Assembly: GCA_947652115.1 (NCBI GenBank)
Contig: OX393568.1
Span: forward strand, 16,738,520-16,802,519
Direction of reading: 5' to 3'
DNA: 64,000 bases
Source: Blastomussa wellsi
Lineage: Eukaryota; Cnidaria; Anthozoa; Scleractinia; Plerogyridae
Position 1 is the stretch's first letter, and each line of letters begins with the position of its first letter. The notes under the pieces are model-generated. The model had not been told where the DNA came from and did not search any database. It worked only from the letters and a program-made list of their open reading frames with translations. Below, piece by piece: positions 55,901-64,000 of this stretch. A program made the position numbers and the translations under genes.

Positions 55901-56183
55901 TTTTAGGCCTTTGAACTCCAATAAAACTTTTTTTTCTGAAGAATCCTGAAAAAGAAAAGTTTGCACTTTGCTAAGCTAGCTGTACATGCAGTCGAAAATA
56001 TTCTTCCACAAAAAATGGATGAGCTTCGCCGGCGAACTCCTTTTTTTCCTGCCATGTACACAAATAAGACTTTTTACAAGTTCTTCTAGATGTAAAAAGC
56101 CAAAACACTCTCGATAACAACTATAAAAGACGTCGTACACATCAAACACTCGAACTCACCTTTCCCGCCATGTTGGAGGCCAT
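52981..56183 (-). CDS. Accessory zinc-knuckle protein of the Pax-type transposon, 549 residues, four exons
   Basis: Exons on the minus strand: 56160-56183 (ATG 56183, MASNMAGK), 55370-55945, 54499-54575, 52981-53953, with donors GTGAGT, GTAAGT, GTGTGT and AG acceptors. The sum is 1650 nt and the frame is open throughout. Exon 2 begins with a globular region (VLLEFKGLKKVCAVTRG, DIDVDQIRDRDKIKVLIFD). It ends with a CCHC-like knuckle (CSSCHYKGHRVNNC) and more Cys/His (CRGYFECGQLSLHREH). Exon 3 is a charged coil. Exon 4 is Pro/Ser/Tyr-rich, then basic (FPIKKRLKYDSK) with an acidic end. Family not recognised. Position and intactness suggest a nucleic-acid-binding partner of the transposase. Confidence 0.75.
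55033..55190. mobile_element. MITE-like foldback in intron
   Basis: The left end GGTTACTGGTCATCTAGCCACCA and, inverted, GGGTAACTGGTCACTTCGCCACCA pair, followed by a second CGCCACCA on each side. About 158 bp, inside the intron between exons 2 and 3 of the accessory gene. Confidence 0.6.
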
Positions 56184-56231
56184 TTTGGATTACAGTCCGT
56201 GTTTCGATTCTCCATATTAGGAACATCTCTT

Positions 56232-56396
56232 GTTCGCATTATCCAATCAGAAATCGACTCTTGATTTGAACATTGATCCGCGCCTTTTCAAAGCGAACGT
56301 ATTCGTCATGCATTCTTGGAACGACTAACGGGTTAATTTTCAAATAATCAATTCATTAATGTACTCTAGGGGGGTACGCTTCACTTGGTTCGACTG
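56232..56396 (-). repeat. Right terminal inverted repeat
   Basis: Inverse of 50266-50424. It lies about 50 bp from the accessory gene ATG (56183), so it likely drives that gene. Confidence 0.88.
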
Positions 56397-56984
56397 TAAT
56401 GCTCTTCCTAAGTACTGATTGGTCAATTTATTACCAGGGCAACGCAAGAGTAGCTCCCAGTGTTCTAAAGCTTTGTCATTACTCGGGCAAGACGGGGATT
56501 AAAAATGGCGGCCAAGATCGCTACAAATTGCCTTCTGGCACCACTTTTTCTTATTGTGTTCGCAATTTTTTTACTCCAAGGCGATAAAAGGGAACACACC
56601 CTATGAATCTGTGGCCGGGCTTTTTTTAAATTATCAGTATTTTATGTAAAAAAGACTGTGTAAGCGTCCTTGTGATCGCTATCGGAAAATTAATGCTAAA
56701 CTATTTCTTTTAAGTGTTTAATTCAACAAAGGCCCGGGCACAGTATTAAAGTTCGAACCTTTGTTGTTTTAAATGTGCATTTGAATTAACTGCAGGCAAC
56801 GGGAAAAGTGGTGCCATTTCACGATCAAAATGTACACTATTTTGATGCACTTAAAACGTCCATTTGACTAGGTCACGTGACATTATCGCGTGACAAAAAT
56901 GTCACTGTTTTCTCTTTCATCACAGAATCATCCCTCCAAATTTCATTAAGTTTCATTGAATATTAGCGGAGTTATCATGAATTA
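56397..56984. other. Region between transposon and integrase gene
   Basis: No supported gene. A 33-codon frame at 56505-56606 starts in a good context and looks like a signal peptide, but nothing follows it. Confidence 0.4.
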
Positions 56985-58057
56985 ATGGGAAAAATGTCAT
57001 TTTATGGCTGTGAGCCATGCCTTAATTTTCCTGAGTACCGCAATCCCACCGAACCTGGTAGTTTGGGAGGTATTGAACGATTTGCCAAGGCTCAGAAATT
57101 ACCTGTCAGCAGAGTCAAGAAACTCTTGGTAAGAGAATTGGGATACACGCTTCATAAACCCAGAAGGAGACGATACACTACTTCTCCCGTCTTGGTGTTT
57201 AATGTCGATCAACAATGGGTAGCTGATTTGGTGGAAGTGCAAACCTTGGCCAAACAAAACAAAGGCAACCGTTACTTGCTGATTGTTTTGGACGTGTTGT
57301 CCAAATACGCTTGGATAGAACCCGTGAAAAACAAGATGGGAAAATCGGTGACAGAAGCTTTTGAAAAAATGGACATACACCTCAGAATTTACAAACCGAT
57401 GATGGAAAGGAATTTTATAACAAGATCTTTGCTGAATTGATAAAACGAAAGAAGATCAATCATTTTTCGACGGCAGGTGACACGAAAGCCAGTATTGCGG
57501 AACGATTCAATCGTACCTTCAAGGAACGCATGTATAGTTATTTTATCGTCAAAAACACATTGAATTACATGTCTGCACTTCCCGCTTTGGTGAAGGGATA
57601 CAATGCGTCGTTTCATAGAAGTATCGGCATGGCCCCAAACCAAGTCAACAAGAAAAACGAACACGAAGTGTGGATGAATTTGTATGCCAAGAAATTACAA
57701 GGCAAAAAACCCAAACGACGTACTTTGTTGAAAGTGGGTGATAAGGTAGGACTTAACAAAAAATTCCGTACGTTCAAGAAAAGTTATTTACCAGGCTGGA
57801 CCGAAGAAATTTTCGTTGTGAGTGATGTCAGACCAGGTCCACCCGTCACCACCTACAAGATCAACGAATATGACGGAACGCCTGTCAAAGGAACATTTTA
57901 TAAGGAAGAATTGCAAAAAGTCCTGCAAGACGACGAGGATCTGTTTCGAGTAGAAAGAATACTGAAATGAAAAGGCACTAAAGTGTTGGTTGAATGGAAA
58001 GGATGGCCAGACAAGTATAACAGTTCGATTGAACGTTCAGCTCTGGAATCGCTATGA
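56985..58057 (+). pseudogene. Polinton/adintovirus-type retroviral-like integrase with C-terminal chromodomain, broken
   Basis: The N-terminal part (56985 to about 57380) has the leader typical of Polinton integrases (GSLGGIERFAK, TLHKPRRRRY) and the first catalytic Asp in QQWVADLVEV. A frameshift near 57370-57385 precedes the second Asp region. The second frame (to 57970) holds the catalytic Glu region (SIAERFNRTFKERM) and a basic SH3-like tail. An in-frame TGA at 57968-57970 cuts the C-terminal chromodomain, whose remainder (VLVEWKGWPDKY) reads on to a natural stop at 58055-58057. That stop overlaps the next ATG (ATGA). The role would be insertion of the viral-type element into chromosomes. 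This copy is inactive. Confidence 0.85.
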
Positions 58058-58905
58058 GGGAATTTTATCTGAGACTCACCAGTCGATCGAACCGCGTGGA
58101 ATTCCCCGACAATCAACCCCATCACTTCAAGAATCGTTTGCCTTACCCGTTGCGTTTCAAGGAATCTGGATGGAAAGTGGGTATGAGCAGTATTCACGTA
58201 CCAAAAGCAGCACCTCGTGTCCTCATTAAGGATCCCTTTTTGTTTCGGTTGGAATGGGACTTGTTGGAAGATGTTGACGCGGAAGTTTATACAGAACGAC
58301 TCCTCATCACTGAAGATGAGTTAAACAAGTTCAATTCCAACATTACCAACGGCACGCAATTTATGACAGCCATAAAGAGATTGTACGATTGGAAACTAGA
58401 AAACATTGGTATTTCTGATGCTCAATTGGGACAAGATTTGACAGAAGGCCAAGACGAAGATGGTGAGGACATCGTGAAATTCAAGAGGTTTTACACGCAA
58501 ATGTATGCTGACAAAGACCAATTCGTATTGGATAACATCGACACGTATTTCGGAGGTACCTACGAGACCTTGGAATTGATTCACAACGACAGCACCCGCG
58601 ATTTGAGAGGTTACTTCAGATTTCTACAAGCCACAGGATGTCTATGCAAACAGAAAGGAAATATGGTGAGGGAAGCAGAATGGGGACAGGGCAAAAACTG
58701 CACGTTGTTTGTATTTGACAACACGGCCAACGGATGTTTGGACAGTCCAGTGTTGAATTCCAAGCAGAGCGGTGATGTACAAGTGATCCTGAATTTCGGA
58801 ATCCCACTCGCAGACAACATCACTATCATTCTCTACGGAGAATTTGAGGAACTGTTGGAGATCGACGACAATAAAGCAGTATTGTACAACGTGTATCAAC
58901 GTTGA
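58054..58905 (+). CDS. Polinton/adintovirus structural-type protein, 283 residues
   Basis: The start overlaps the integrase stop by four bases. The N-terminus (FYLRLTSRSN, GWKVGMSSIHVP) resembles the N-terminal block of one Polinton virion-type family. The C-terminus (VILNFGIPLADNITIILYGEF, then LEIDDNKAVLYNV in the next line of sequence) resembles the end of the F54H12.2-like family found in Mavericks. The total is shorter than either usual protein. I infer a capsid-associated protein, possibly a fusion by internal deletion. The frame is open. A minor capsid role is possible but unproven. Confidence 0.55.
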   Translation: MREFYLRLTSRSNRVEFPDNQPHHFKNRLPYPLRFKESGWKVGMSSIHVPKAAPRVLIKDPFLFRLEWDLLEDVDAEVYTERLLITEDELNKFNSNITNGTQFMTAIKRLYDWKLENIGISDAQLGQDLTEGQDEDGEDIVKFKRFYTQMYADKDQFVLDNIDTYFGGTYETLELIHNDSTRDLRGYFRFLQATGCLCKQKGNMVREAEWGQGKNCTLFVFDNTANGCLDSPVLNSKQSGDVQVILNFGIPLADNITIILYGEFEELLEIDDNKAVLYNVYQR

Positions 58906-59474
58906 TGGAAAGGGTCACTTTGAACAACGTTCAATTGGATCATTTGGCCGAAACCGATCCCATCCTCAAACCCTACTTCCATGGGACAGTAGCTTGCGAT
59001 CTCTTACCCAAGAAACCACGCAAAGACATTTCACAAGGTTACATCGTCAACACAGATCCGCAGGACAAACCAGGTCGACATTGGATAAGTATATGGACCA
59101 AAGGAAACGTGTGCGAAGTGATGGACAGTTACGCTTTACCATTGAACAGTTATCGCACCACACAACCTATAGAAGCATGGTTAGACAAACATTGGAAATA
59201 CGTGATAAACAATAAACAAAATTTACAGTCCCCTTTCAGTCAAAGTTGTGGCGATTACGCCTTGATGTATTTGAAAGCCAAAGCCAGGGGAAAAACTATG
59301 CAAGAATTTGTGAATCAATTTTCGAAACGCGATTACTTCGCCAACGATCACAAAGTGGGCCAAATGTTAAAAGCTTTGATTGTCAAACAACTGAAATGGC
59401 ACGAAGTCTGCAAAAGACCTTTTAAACAAAATGGCATCAGCTCCCGCGGAAGCGGTGTAAGAGATTTGTTGTGA
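58905..59474 (+). CDS. Adenain-like cysteine protease (Polinton/adintovirus PRO)
   Basis: 189 residues. The start ATG shares its A with the stop of the previous gene (TGATG). The catalytic His is in GRHWISIW, an acidic residue in VMDSYALP, and the nucleophile Cys in SQSCGDYALMYL. This is the order and spacing of adenovirus-type (C5, ULP1-fold) maturation proteases. It would cleave virion proteins at GG-type sites, which are present in the small basic peptides downstream. The frame is intact. An AATAAA follows the stop. Confidence 0.85.
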   Translation: MERVTLNNVQLDHLAETDPILKPYFHGTVACDLLPKKPRKDISQGYIVNTDPQDKPGRHWISIWTKGNVCEVMDSYALPLNSYRTTQPIEAWLDKHWKYVINNKQNLQSPFSQSCGDYALMYLKAKARGKTMQEFVNQFSKRDYFANDHKVGQMLKALIVKQLKWHEVCKRPFKQNGISSRGSGVRDLL

Positions 59475-59535
59475 AATAAAATATATATTAACACAAACGC
59501 GTTTTTGCACTTTTTCATTGTGAGACAATGGAACA

Positions 59536-60123
59536 ATGAGAAGCATTTAGATTTCGCACCCTTCCAGCATATTGATCGTCGGACCTTCAGGATGTGGAAA
59601 AACATTGTTCACCAGCAAATTCATTATTGTTACGGTGCGTGGCAAGACGGATTCAACAAGACAAAAAAACAAGGAAGGAATACCCGATTCGGAGGATTTA
59701 CGAAAATGGTTTCCAAAAGGAGGTGTACTCGTGATGGACGATTTGATGGAAGAAGGAGGAAACGACAAACGCGTATTGGATTTGTTCACAAAACATTCCC
59801 ATCATCGAAACATCACGGTAATATACTTATGTCAAGACATGTTCCCTCCTGGAAAATACGCAAAGAGCATTTCACGCAATGTACATTACATCGTGGCTTT
59901 CAAAAATCCTCGTGATCAATTAGGGTTCCGGAATCTATTACTTCAATCTTTTCCTACACGCTGGAAAGAGGTACAAGAACGATTCAGACGCGTGACAGAT
60001 CGACCGTTTGGATACATGATGTTAGATTTACATCCTGCCAGCCCAGACGATTGTCGCATCATGAGTCACTTGTTAAAAGAAGAAGGATACATGCGATGTT
60101 ATCAGTTCAACAATGACTCGTGA
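59536..60123 (+). pseudogene. FtsK/HerA-type genome-packaging ATPase
   Basis: Walker A is GPSGCGKT (about 59581) and Walker B is GGVLVMDDLMEE. The arginine-finger region and an overall length near 190 residues fit Polinton/adintovirus packaging ATPases. The only suitable upstream ATG (59536) is followed four codons later by an in-frame TAG (59548-59550). After that the frame is open to 60123, with no ATG before Walker A. The copy is therefore probably inactivated by a single nonsense change, or uses a non-AUG start. Confidence 0.8.
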
Positions 60124-60433
60124 ATGGAATAGATTTCGGTACTTGTGCCGAAAAGAATTACACAAGATGGCCAATGACGAATTCATCACGGAAAAATTGA
60201 TACAAGAAGATCACGACACCATGAAACGAATAGTAGAAAACTGTAAAACGCGGGAACAAGTGTGGGATATTGTAACTGCATAAAACGAGACGTACTTCAG
60301 AGAATTAATTCAAACGTTGGAAGAGAGAGCCAAACGACATCGTCACCCGTGGACGACAGGAAATCGAACAAGAAAGCCAGCGGTAAAAAAATTATCACGT
60401 CACCTTGAATCATGGCCAGCAACATTGCAGTAG
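60113..60433 (+). pseudogene. Small Polinton-region gene, Arg/Glu-rich
   Basis: The ATG at 60113 overlaps the ATPase end. 56 residues (MTREWNRFRYLCRKEL ...) run to a TAA at 60281-60283. The same frame then continues without a stop to 60431-60433, keeping a charged composition. One nonsense change may have split a protein of about 105 residues. Family not recognised. Confidence 0.4.
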
Positions 60434-61109
60434 GAAGTTCACCCGATCTCATTCAACAGGCCATGATGGAAACATCACCCCTTGGTAGAGATTTGGAGAT
60501 TCTGCAGCAATTTGAACTCAATCCGCAACAAATCTTGGATTCTTCAGAACTCCTCTTGGAACTCTCACCTTTCAATCGAACGCTTGCCGAAGCAATCGGA
60601 CGACCGCCACCTACACCCGTACTATCACTGGCACCAGCTGCACCAGCAGCACCAGGTGTAGGCACATCAACACCTCGATCGTCCGATGTGTCAAGAACTT
60701 CAGTGGGTGTAGGAAGCAGCACCCCCGCCGGCTCCACGAACTCCCACTGGCAGAAGAACTGCTGCAACAATCGCAGCTTACAAAACAACAACTCCAAGAG
60801 GCCCATCACAACCTCCACCCAGCAGACGATATTTGAGAAGCATTGGTAAAACACCACGCAACAGAAGAGGCAGTGACGTTAGCAGTACACCGCCTTCGTC
60901 ACTTGCTTTACCAGATGCTCCACGCAAGAGTAACAAGAATGAATCAAGACGATTTACAAAGACCATTGCAGATTTTACTAAACGATCAACAGCAAACTGC
61001 TTCTGGAAGAAGAATCGCAGGTATCACAACCACCAATACCATAACAACGACATACAAAGACGGCGGTAGACCTGCCGTACGTCGCACTTCGACGAGAGTG
61101 AGCAATTGA
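60412..61109 (+). pseudogene. Polinton-region protein, Pro/Ser/Thr-rich centre, broken
   Basis: The first frame (60412-60849) starts MASNIAVGSSPDLIQ, with a Gln/Leu helix and then an Ala/Pro/Ser/Thr-rich linker. Coding style then moves to another frame (QQLQEAHH, through LLYQMLHARVTRMNQDD, to 61109), which contains a TGA near 60834. So there is at least one frameshift (about 60730) and one nonsense codon. It may be a minor virion protein. Name not assigned. Confidence 0.45.
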
Positions 61110-61113
61110 AAAC

Positions 61114-61586
61114 ATGGAAGCATCGCACAAGTCAAATGAATTATTTGCTTTTTACCACAAGCAGTGGTGGTGTCATTGACAAATGTTTATCATTTCAAAT
61201 GGTATCACGGATGCTTGAACGGATTGGCTTTGCTCGTGGTAGCAGCAGGGATAGTCGTCGGATCCGTATTGCAAAACACCATCGTGACCGCGTGTTTGTC
61301 GGCGGTAGGCACCATGGTCAAAGGATGGAATGATTTCAAAAAGTTTTCTTTCAAAGTCGACATGAGTCATTTCGCCTACACCACCTATGACAAAACGTTG
61401 ATCGAATTGAGAACCTACGCACGCGGTCTAAAGATAGATGAATTGGACGGATTCTTGATAAAGATGCAAACCCTAGACGACACGATCACAGATTTTGCTC
61501 CACCCGTGTCAGACAAATGCGTGAGAGAGTACGAACGTCGATTCGGCAACTCACGAGAGGATAAAAGCATGGCAACAGCAATATAA
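61114..61586 (+). pseudogene. Polinton-region membrane protein, frameshifted
   Basis: The ATG at 61114 (MEASHKSNELFAF) runs 21 codons to TGA. The coding style continues in another frame to 61586. That part has two close hydrophobic helices (LNGLALLVVAAGIVVGSVL, then VTACLSAVGTMV) and a soluble charged tail (RTYARGLKIDELD). One frameshift near 61170 separates the parts. Membrane protein of unknown role. Confidence 0.45.
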
Positions 61587-61604
61587 GCATCAGTTCATGT
61601 CGCG

Positions 61605-61823
61605 ATGGCCAGACGGACAGTACGAAGAAGAAGAAGACGAAGAATAAGTCAACGAGGAGGTGCATCATCGCTAGCATCACTTCTTCCAGTTTTGATCAGT
61701 GGAGGCAAATCATTAGCAAAATCAGCAGCATTAGTTGCCTTGCAAGGCGCAGTGGATCACGGTGTGAGACGAGGATTGACATCTCAAACCAGTAAACGAA
61801 AACGACAAAGACGACGGCGATGA
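61605..61823 (+). CDS. Small basic core-type peptide, adenovirus pX/Mu-like, copy 1
   Basis: 72 residues: an Arg cluster, a QRGGA site suited to the adenain-like protease, a hydrophobic Leu/Ala helix (SLASLLPVLISGG, AALVALQGA), then a basic tail. This layout is that of adenovirus pX-type precursors and has been described for adintoviruses. The start ATG lies 19 bp after the previous stop. The frame is intact. Confidence 0.6.
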   Translation: MARRTVRRRRRRRISQRGGASSLASLLPVLISGGKSLAKSAALVALQGAVDHGVRRGLTSQTSKRKRQRRRR

Positions 61824-62026
61824 AGAGAGCAAAAAAACGAAAAATAAAACCAAAAAGAAGGAGCACAAAAAGGAAGAAAAAGCAGCGTGGAGGAGGACTA
61901 CCATCCATACTTGCAGCCGCAGCCAAAATGGGATACAAATTAGGAAAAGATAAAAGGTATAAGAGGATGGGAGCAATAGGCGTAACTGGCAGTTATAATC
62001 GACATGCAGCATGGTGGGAAGTATGA
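61820..62026 (+). CDS. Small basic core-type peptide, copy 2
   Basis: 68 residues, start overlapping the previous stop (ATGA). Lys/Arg-rich head, QRGGGLP site, short Ala helix (SILAAAAKMG), then a basic/aromatic tail. Same plan as the preceding peptide, so the two may be ancient duplicates or a pVII/pX-like pair. Intact. Confidence 0.55.
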   Translation: MKRAKKRKIKPKRRSTKRKKKQRGGGLPSILAAAAKMGYKLGKDKRYKRMGAIGVTGSYNRHAAWWEV

Positions 62027-62347
62027 AGAGGATAATACGTCCAAGACCTTTCTTGGAAAGCATACTAAACGAAAGCAATCGATACAAACGGCAAGATATG
62101 TTAACGCACGCCAATTCTGATCAAATCAATGCTGTCAGCGAAATGGTCTTGAATCTTCTAAAAGAACATTCCCGTGTCACCCTCGCTGGTCAAGAAACTG
62201 GGAAGACATAAAACAAAGTTGCGAGAAATAGGGAAATGCAAAAACTCGGTGAAGTGACGAAGAGAACATCTGCTAAGTCAAAAGGGTGAAGGATTTTGGT
62301 CAGGTTTAAGAGACACTTTCAAAGCATGTCGATGCAAAAAAGGATAA
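62023..62347 (+). pseudogene. Conserved Polinton small protein ending in a QKGEGFW-type tail, broken
   Basis: Starts at ATG 62023, overlapping the previous stop. The first frame (IRPRPFLESILNE, INAVSEMVLNLLKE) ends at 62211. After a frame change near 62180 the second part reads to 62345-62347, with the SQKGEGFW motif and one TGA near 62257. I know this helical/basic family as a regular member of Polinton gene sets, function unknown. Broken here. Confidence 0.5.
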
Positions 62348-62718
62348 ACGCGTTACACGAAACCAACAGCATGCTCGTCAAATTATTGAAAGAAGCCAAT
62401 GACAGGAACATGGAATTGCAAGAAACGATCGACCATTGCCATAAAACCCACGACAAACTCTTGCAAGAGCATTTGGCATACAAATACAACGACGAAAGGA
62501 CGTGCCTGACCTGTCAAGAGATGAGAGTCACCACACCACCAGGAAAAACGGTCACTTTGTGCAACGAGTGCAACGAAGCAAGACGAAATTGGAAGAAAGA
62601 AATCAAAGACTTGGAGGAAGAAGCAATCTACTGGCAAACCTGTTACGAGAACTTATTAAAGCAACAGTTCGAAAATGACGGAAGAAGTAATAATGGTGCC
62701 TGCCAACGAGATGGATAA
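62326..62718 (+). CDS. Coiled-coil zinc-ribbon protein
   Basis: About 130 residues from the ATG at 62326. Long helix with heptads (INALHETNSMLVKLLKEA), a four-Cys ribbon (CLTCQE ... LCNECNEA), then another charged helix. Probably a dimeric nucleic-acid- or protein-binding factor of the element. It overlaps the genes on both sides. Intact. Confidence 0.5.
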   Translation: MSMQKRINALHETNSMLVKLLKEANDRNMELQETIDHCHKTHDKLLQEHLAYKYNDERTCLTCQEMRVTTPPGKTVTLCNECNEARRNWKKEIKDLEEEAIYWQTCYENLLKQQFENDGRSNNGACQRDG

Positions 62719-63337
62719 ACTGACGGATCATTACAAAGGCAAATTGACAGAGAGTGCTCTGTTTAAAAAAAGCGGCTCGCATGTCCGCAGAAAAACAACT
62801 CATCTCTCCATCCAAACACATTCCTCCAGGTATCGCCGTCCAAAAAATCAAACCAATGGCAAGAGAAATAGGACGGTTAACCAAAAAAATCAGACAAGGT
62901 CCTTTGCGGGCGGGACCCGCATCAGCCACAGGGGAAGATGATGACGACGACGAAGACGCCTTGTTATACACCCCTTTAGAAAACCTACTGAAACAAGTCA
63001 TCAAAAGCACAAAGAAAACACCTACTGTACAAGCAACCAAAAAGGAACCAAAAGTGGAACCTTCCACTCCCGTGCCTGCAATAACAAAAAAAGCAAAAGA
63101 ATTGAAAAAAAGATTCGAAGAGATCAAAGAAAAACTAAGTACAAAGGCAGCCACCGCATACGATGACGAGGATGATGACGAAGATGATGAGGAGGATGAA
63201 GAAAAAGAAGAAAAAGAAAAACGGAAGCAGAAAAGTTAAAACCTGGACCTGGTTGGCAAGATTGGGCCAAAGGAAAACAACTACGCAGACCCTTAGACTA
63301 CGACGACGACGATGACGATGATGATGACGAGGACTAA
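62675..63337 (+). pseudogene. Polinton-region acidic-tailed protein with two compensating frameshifts
   Basis: Starts at 62675 (MTEEVIMVPANEMDKL) in frame 2. Coding style moves to frame 0 near 62765 (A-run) and runs to 63239 (IAVQKIKPMARE, an acidic stretch, Lys-rich helices, Asp/Glu run). It then returns to frame 2 near 63230 for a PGPGWQDWAKG motif and a pure Asp tail, to TAA at 63335. Family name unknown. The broad shape (a minor virion protein before the PLA2 gene) is usual in these elements. Confidence 0.45.
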
Positions 63338-63659
63338 CGCAAAGAAAAAAAGAGGAGGATTTGACATTCAAAGTTTATTAGGCAAGATCGGAATAGAATT
63401 TCACTGGCCTGGTTATCAGTTCATGGGACCCGGTACTCATTTAGCCAAGAGATTGAAACGAGGTGACAAGGGAATCAATCGACTGTACAGAATTGCCAAA
63501 CAACACGACATCGATTACAATCATGCAAAGACTTTAAAAGACAAATGGAAAGCAGACAAAAAAATGATAAAAGCAATCAATAAGTTACCCGGACGCAAGA
63601 CCATAACAGAAAGGATTGTCAAAAAAATCATACAAGTCAAGTTGAAACTTCATCTTTAA
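63312..63659 (+). CDS. Parvovirus-VP1-type phospholipase A2-like protein
   Basis: 111-115 residues (ATG choices 63312 to 63324). The calcium-loop-like motif is YQFMGPGT and the catalytic motif is KQHDIDYNHAK, with His-Asp in place. The tail is basic. Such phospholipase A2-like proteins occur in parvovirus capsids, Polintons and adintoviruses, where they help the particle cross membranes. It is the last gene of the set in the window and the frame is intact, unlike many neighbours. It overlaps the previous gene by up to 26 bases. Confidence 0.82.
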   Translation: MTMMMTRTNAKKKRGGFDIQSLLGKIGIEFHWPGYQFMGPGTHLAKRLKRGDKGINRLYRIAKQHDIDYNHAKTLKDKWKADKKMIKAINKLPGRKTITERIVKKIIQVKLKLHL

Positions 63660-64000
63660 TCTTCACTTTGTTGTAACTTTTTTACACAATTTCATCAAAA
63701 AACTACAATTCACTTTGTTGTAACTTTTTTTTACACAATTTCATTAAAAATTCAATCACTACTACTACTGCGTGTCTTGTCTTCGTATCAAGTAACAGGT
63801 AAAAGTAACCAAAAATTATATAACGACATCGATCATGGTATAGAATGTCAAATACAACATTGAAAGACTGCAATCTTCGAAGCAACGCAGTGTTCAGAAA
63901 ATGAAAAAAAAACTACAATTCAATCACTACTGCGTGTCTTGTCTTCGCATCCATTCGTACCAAGTTATGCGAGCATAAAATAATGTAACAGGTAAAATAG
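63660..64000. repeat. Non-coding direct repeats after the PLA2 gene
   Basis: TTCACTTTGTTGTAACTTTT followed by ACACAATTTCAT occurs at 63661 and 63710. ACTACAATTCAATCACTACT with TGCGTGTCTTGTCTTCG occurs near 63750-63787 and 63911-63947, each ending in GTAACAGGTAAAA. No gene. The next genes of the element, for example a major capsid protein, would lie to the right of the window. Confidence 0.7.

Larger units (their letters stand above)
50266..56396 (+). mobile_element. Complete Tc1/mariner-superfamily transposon with Pax-like transposase and accessory gene
   Basis: Ends are CAGTCGAACCAAGTGAAGCG at both sides in inverted orientation, flanked by TA (50264-50265 and 56397-56398). The inverted repeats run about 160 bp with scattered differences. 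Length is 6131 bp, well above the usual 1-3 kb for this superfamily. Inside are a one-exon transposase (plus strand) and a four-exon zinc-knuckle gene (minus strand), both starting just inside the inverted repeats and pointing inward. Both frames are intact, so the element could be recently active. Confidence 0.9.

Noticed and set aside
56505..56606. 33-codon frame with a signal-peptide-like sequence
   Set aside because: It ends without a splice donor and has no neighbour exon. It is too short to support.
8607..57970. Idea that in-frame TGA/TAG codons reflect a variant genetic code
   Set aside because: Intact genes in the window use TGA, TAG and TAA as normal stops, and the interrupted genes also have frameshifts.

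Overview
The window is eukaryotic and almost entirely transposable elements. It has GT-AG introns, DNA transposons with introns, a 200-base run of N (scaffold gap) and an AT-rich composition. BEL/Pao, Penelope-like, piggyBac, hAT, ISL2EU, Tc1/mariner-superfamily and Polinton/adintovirus sequences sit together, which fits a marine invertebrate, most likely a cnidarian such as a coral or sea anemone. That assignment is an inference from element content. No rRNA, tRNA, CRISPR array or clear host housekeeping gene was seen.

Layout. Positions 1-1336 hold the 5' part of a decayed piggyBac element. Positions 1506-22582 hold a tandem BEL/Pao array, LTR-internal-LTR-internal-LTR, with period 10,360 bp. 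It is flanked by a 5-bp target duplication, ctcct, and lies on the minus strand. Each internal part is split between gag and pol by a Penelope-like element in the same orientation, which carries hammerhead-like ribozymes and a 46-bp palindrome. Positions 22876 to about 26408 hold a second, more complete but frameshifted piggyBac. From 26409 to 29464 there are MITE-like debris, the N gap, one orphan zinc-ribbon exon and a 20-bp minisatellite.

From 29465 onward pieces of a Polinton/adintovirus-like element appear on the plus strand. The DNA polymerase B N-terminus is at 29465-30522 and a middle part at 39680-40604. A run of genes from integrase to a phospholipase A2-like protein fills 56985-63659. 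These genes overlap by a few bases (ATGA, TGATG) as in a compact virus; several are intact and several carry frameshifts or nonsense codons. Whether all pieces come from one element cannot be settled here.

Between these pieces lie other elements: a small intron-rich cluster (30819-35447), an intact spliced hAT-type transposase (36084-39284), an ISL2EU-type pair (YqaJ nuclease and DDE transposase, 40744-44289), a large unrecognised multi-exon gene (44905-49735), and a complete 6,131-bp Tc1/mariner-superfamily transposon (50266-56396). The last has about 160-bp terminal inverted repeats and TA target duplications. Its transposase has a Pax-like paired domain, and it carries a second intact four-exon gene for a 549-residue zinc-knuckle protein. 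This element, the BEL/Penelope composite with its in-frame TAG and ribozymes, and the 98-residue five-exon gene are the most interesting items.
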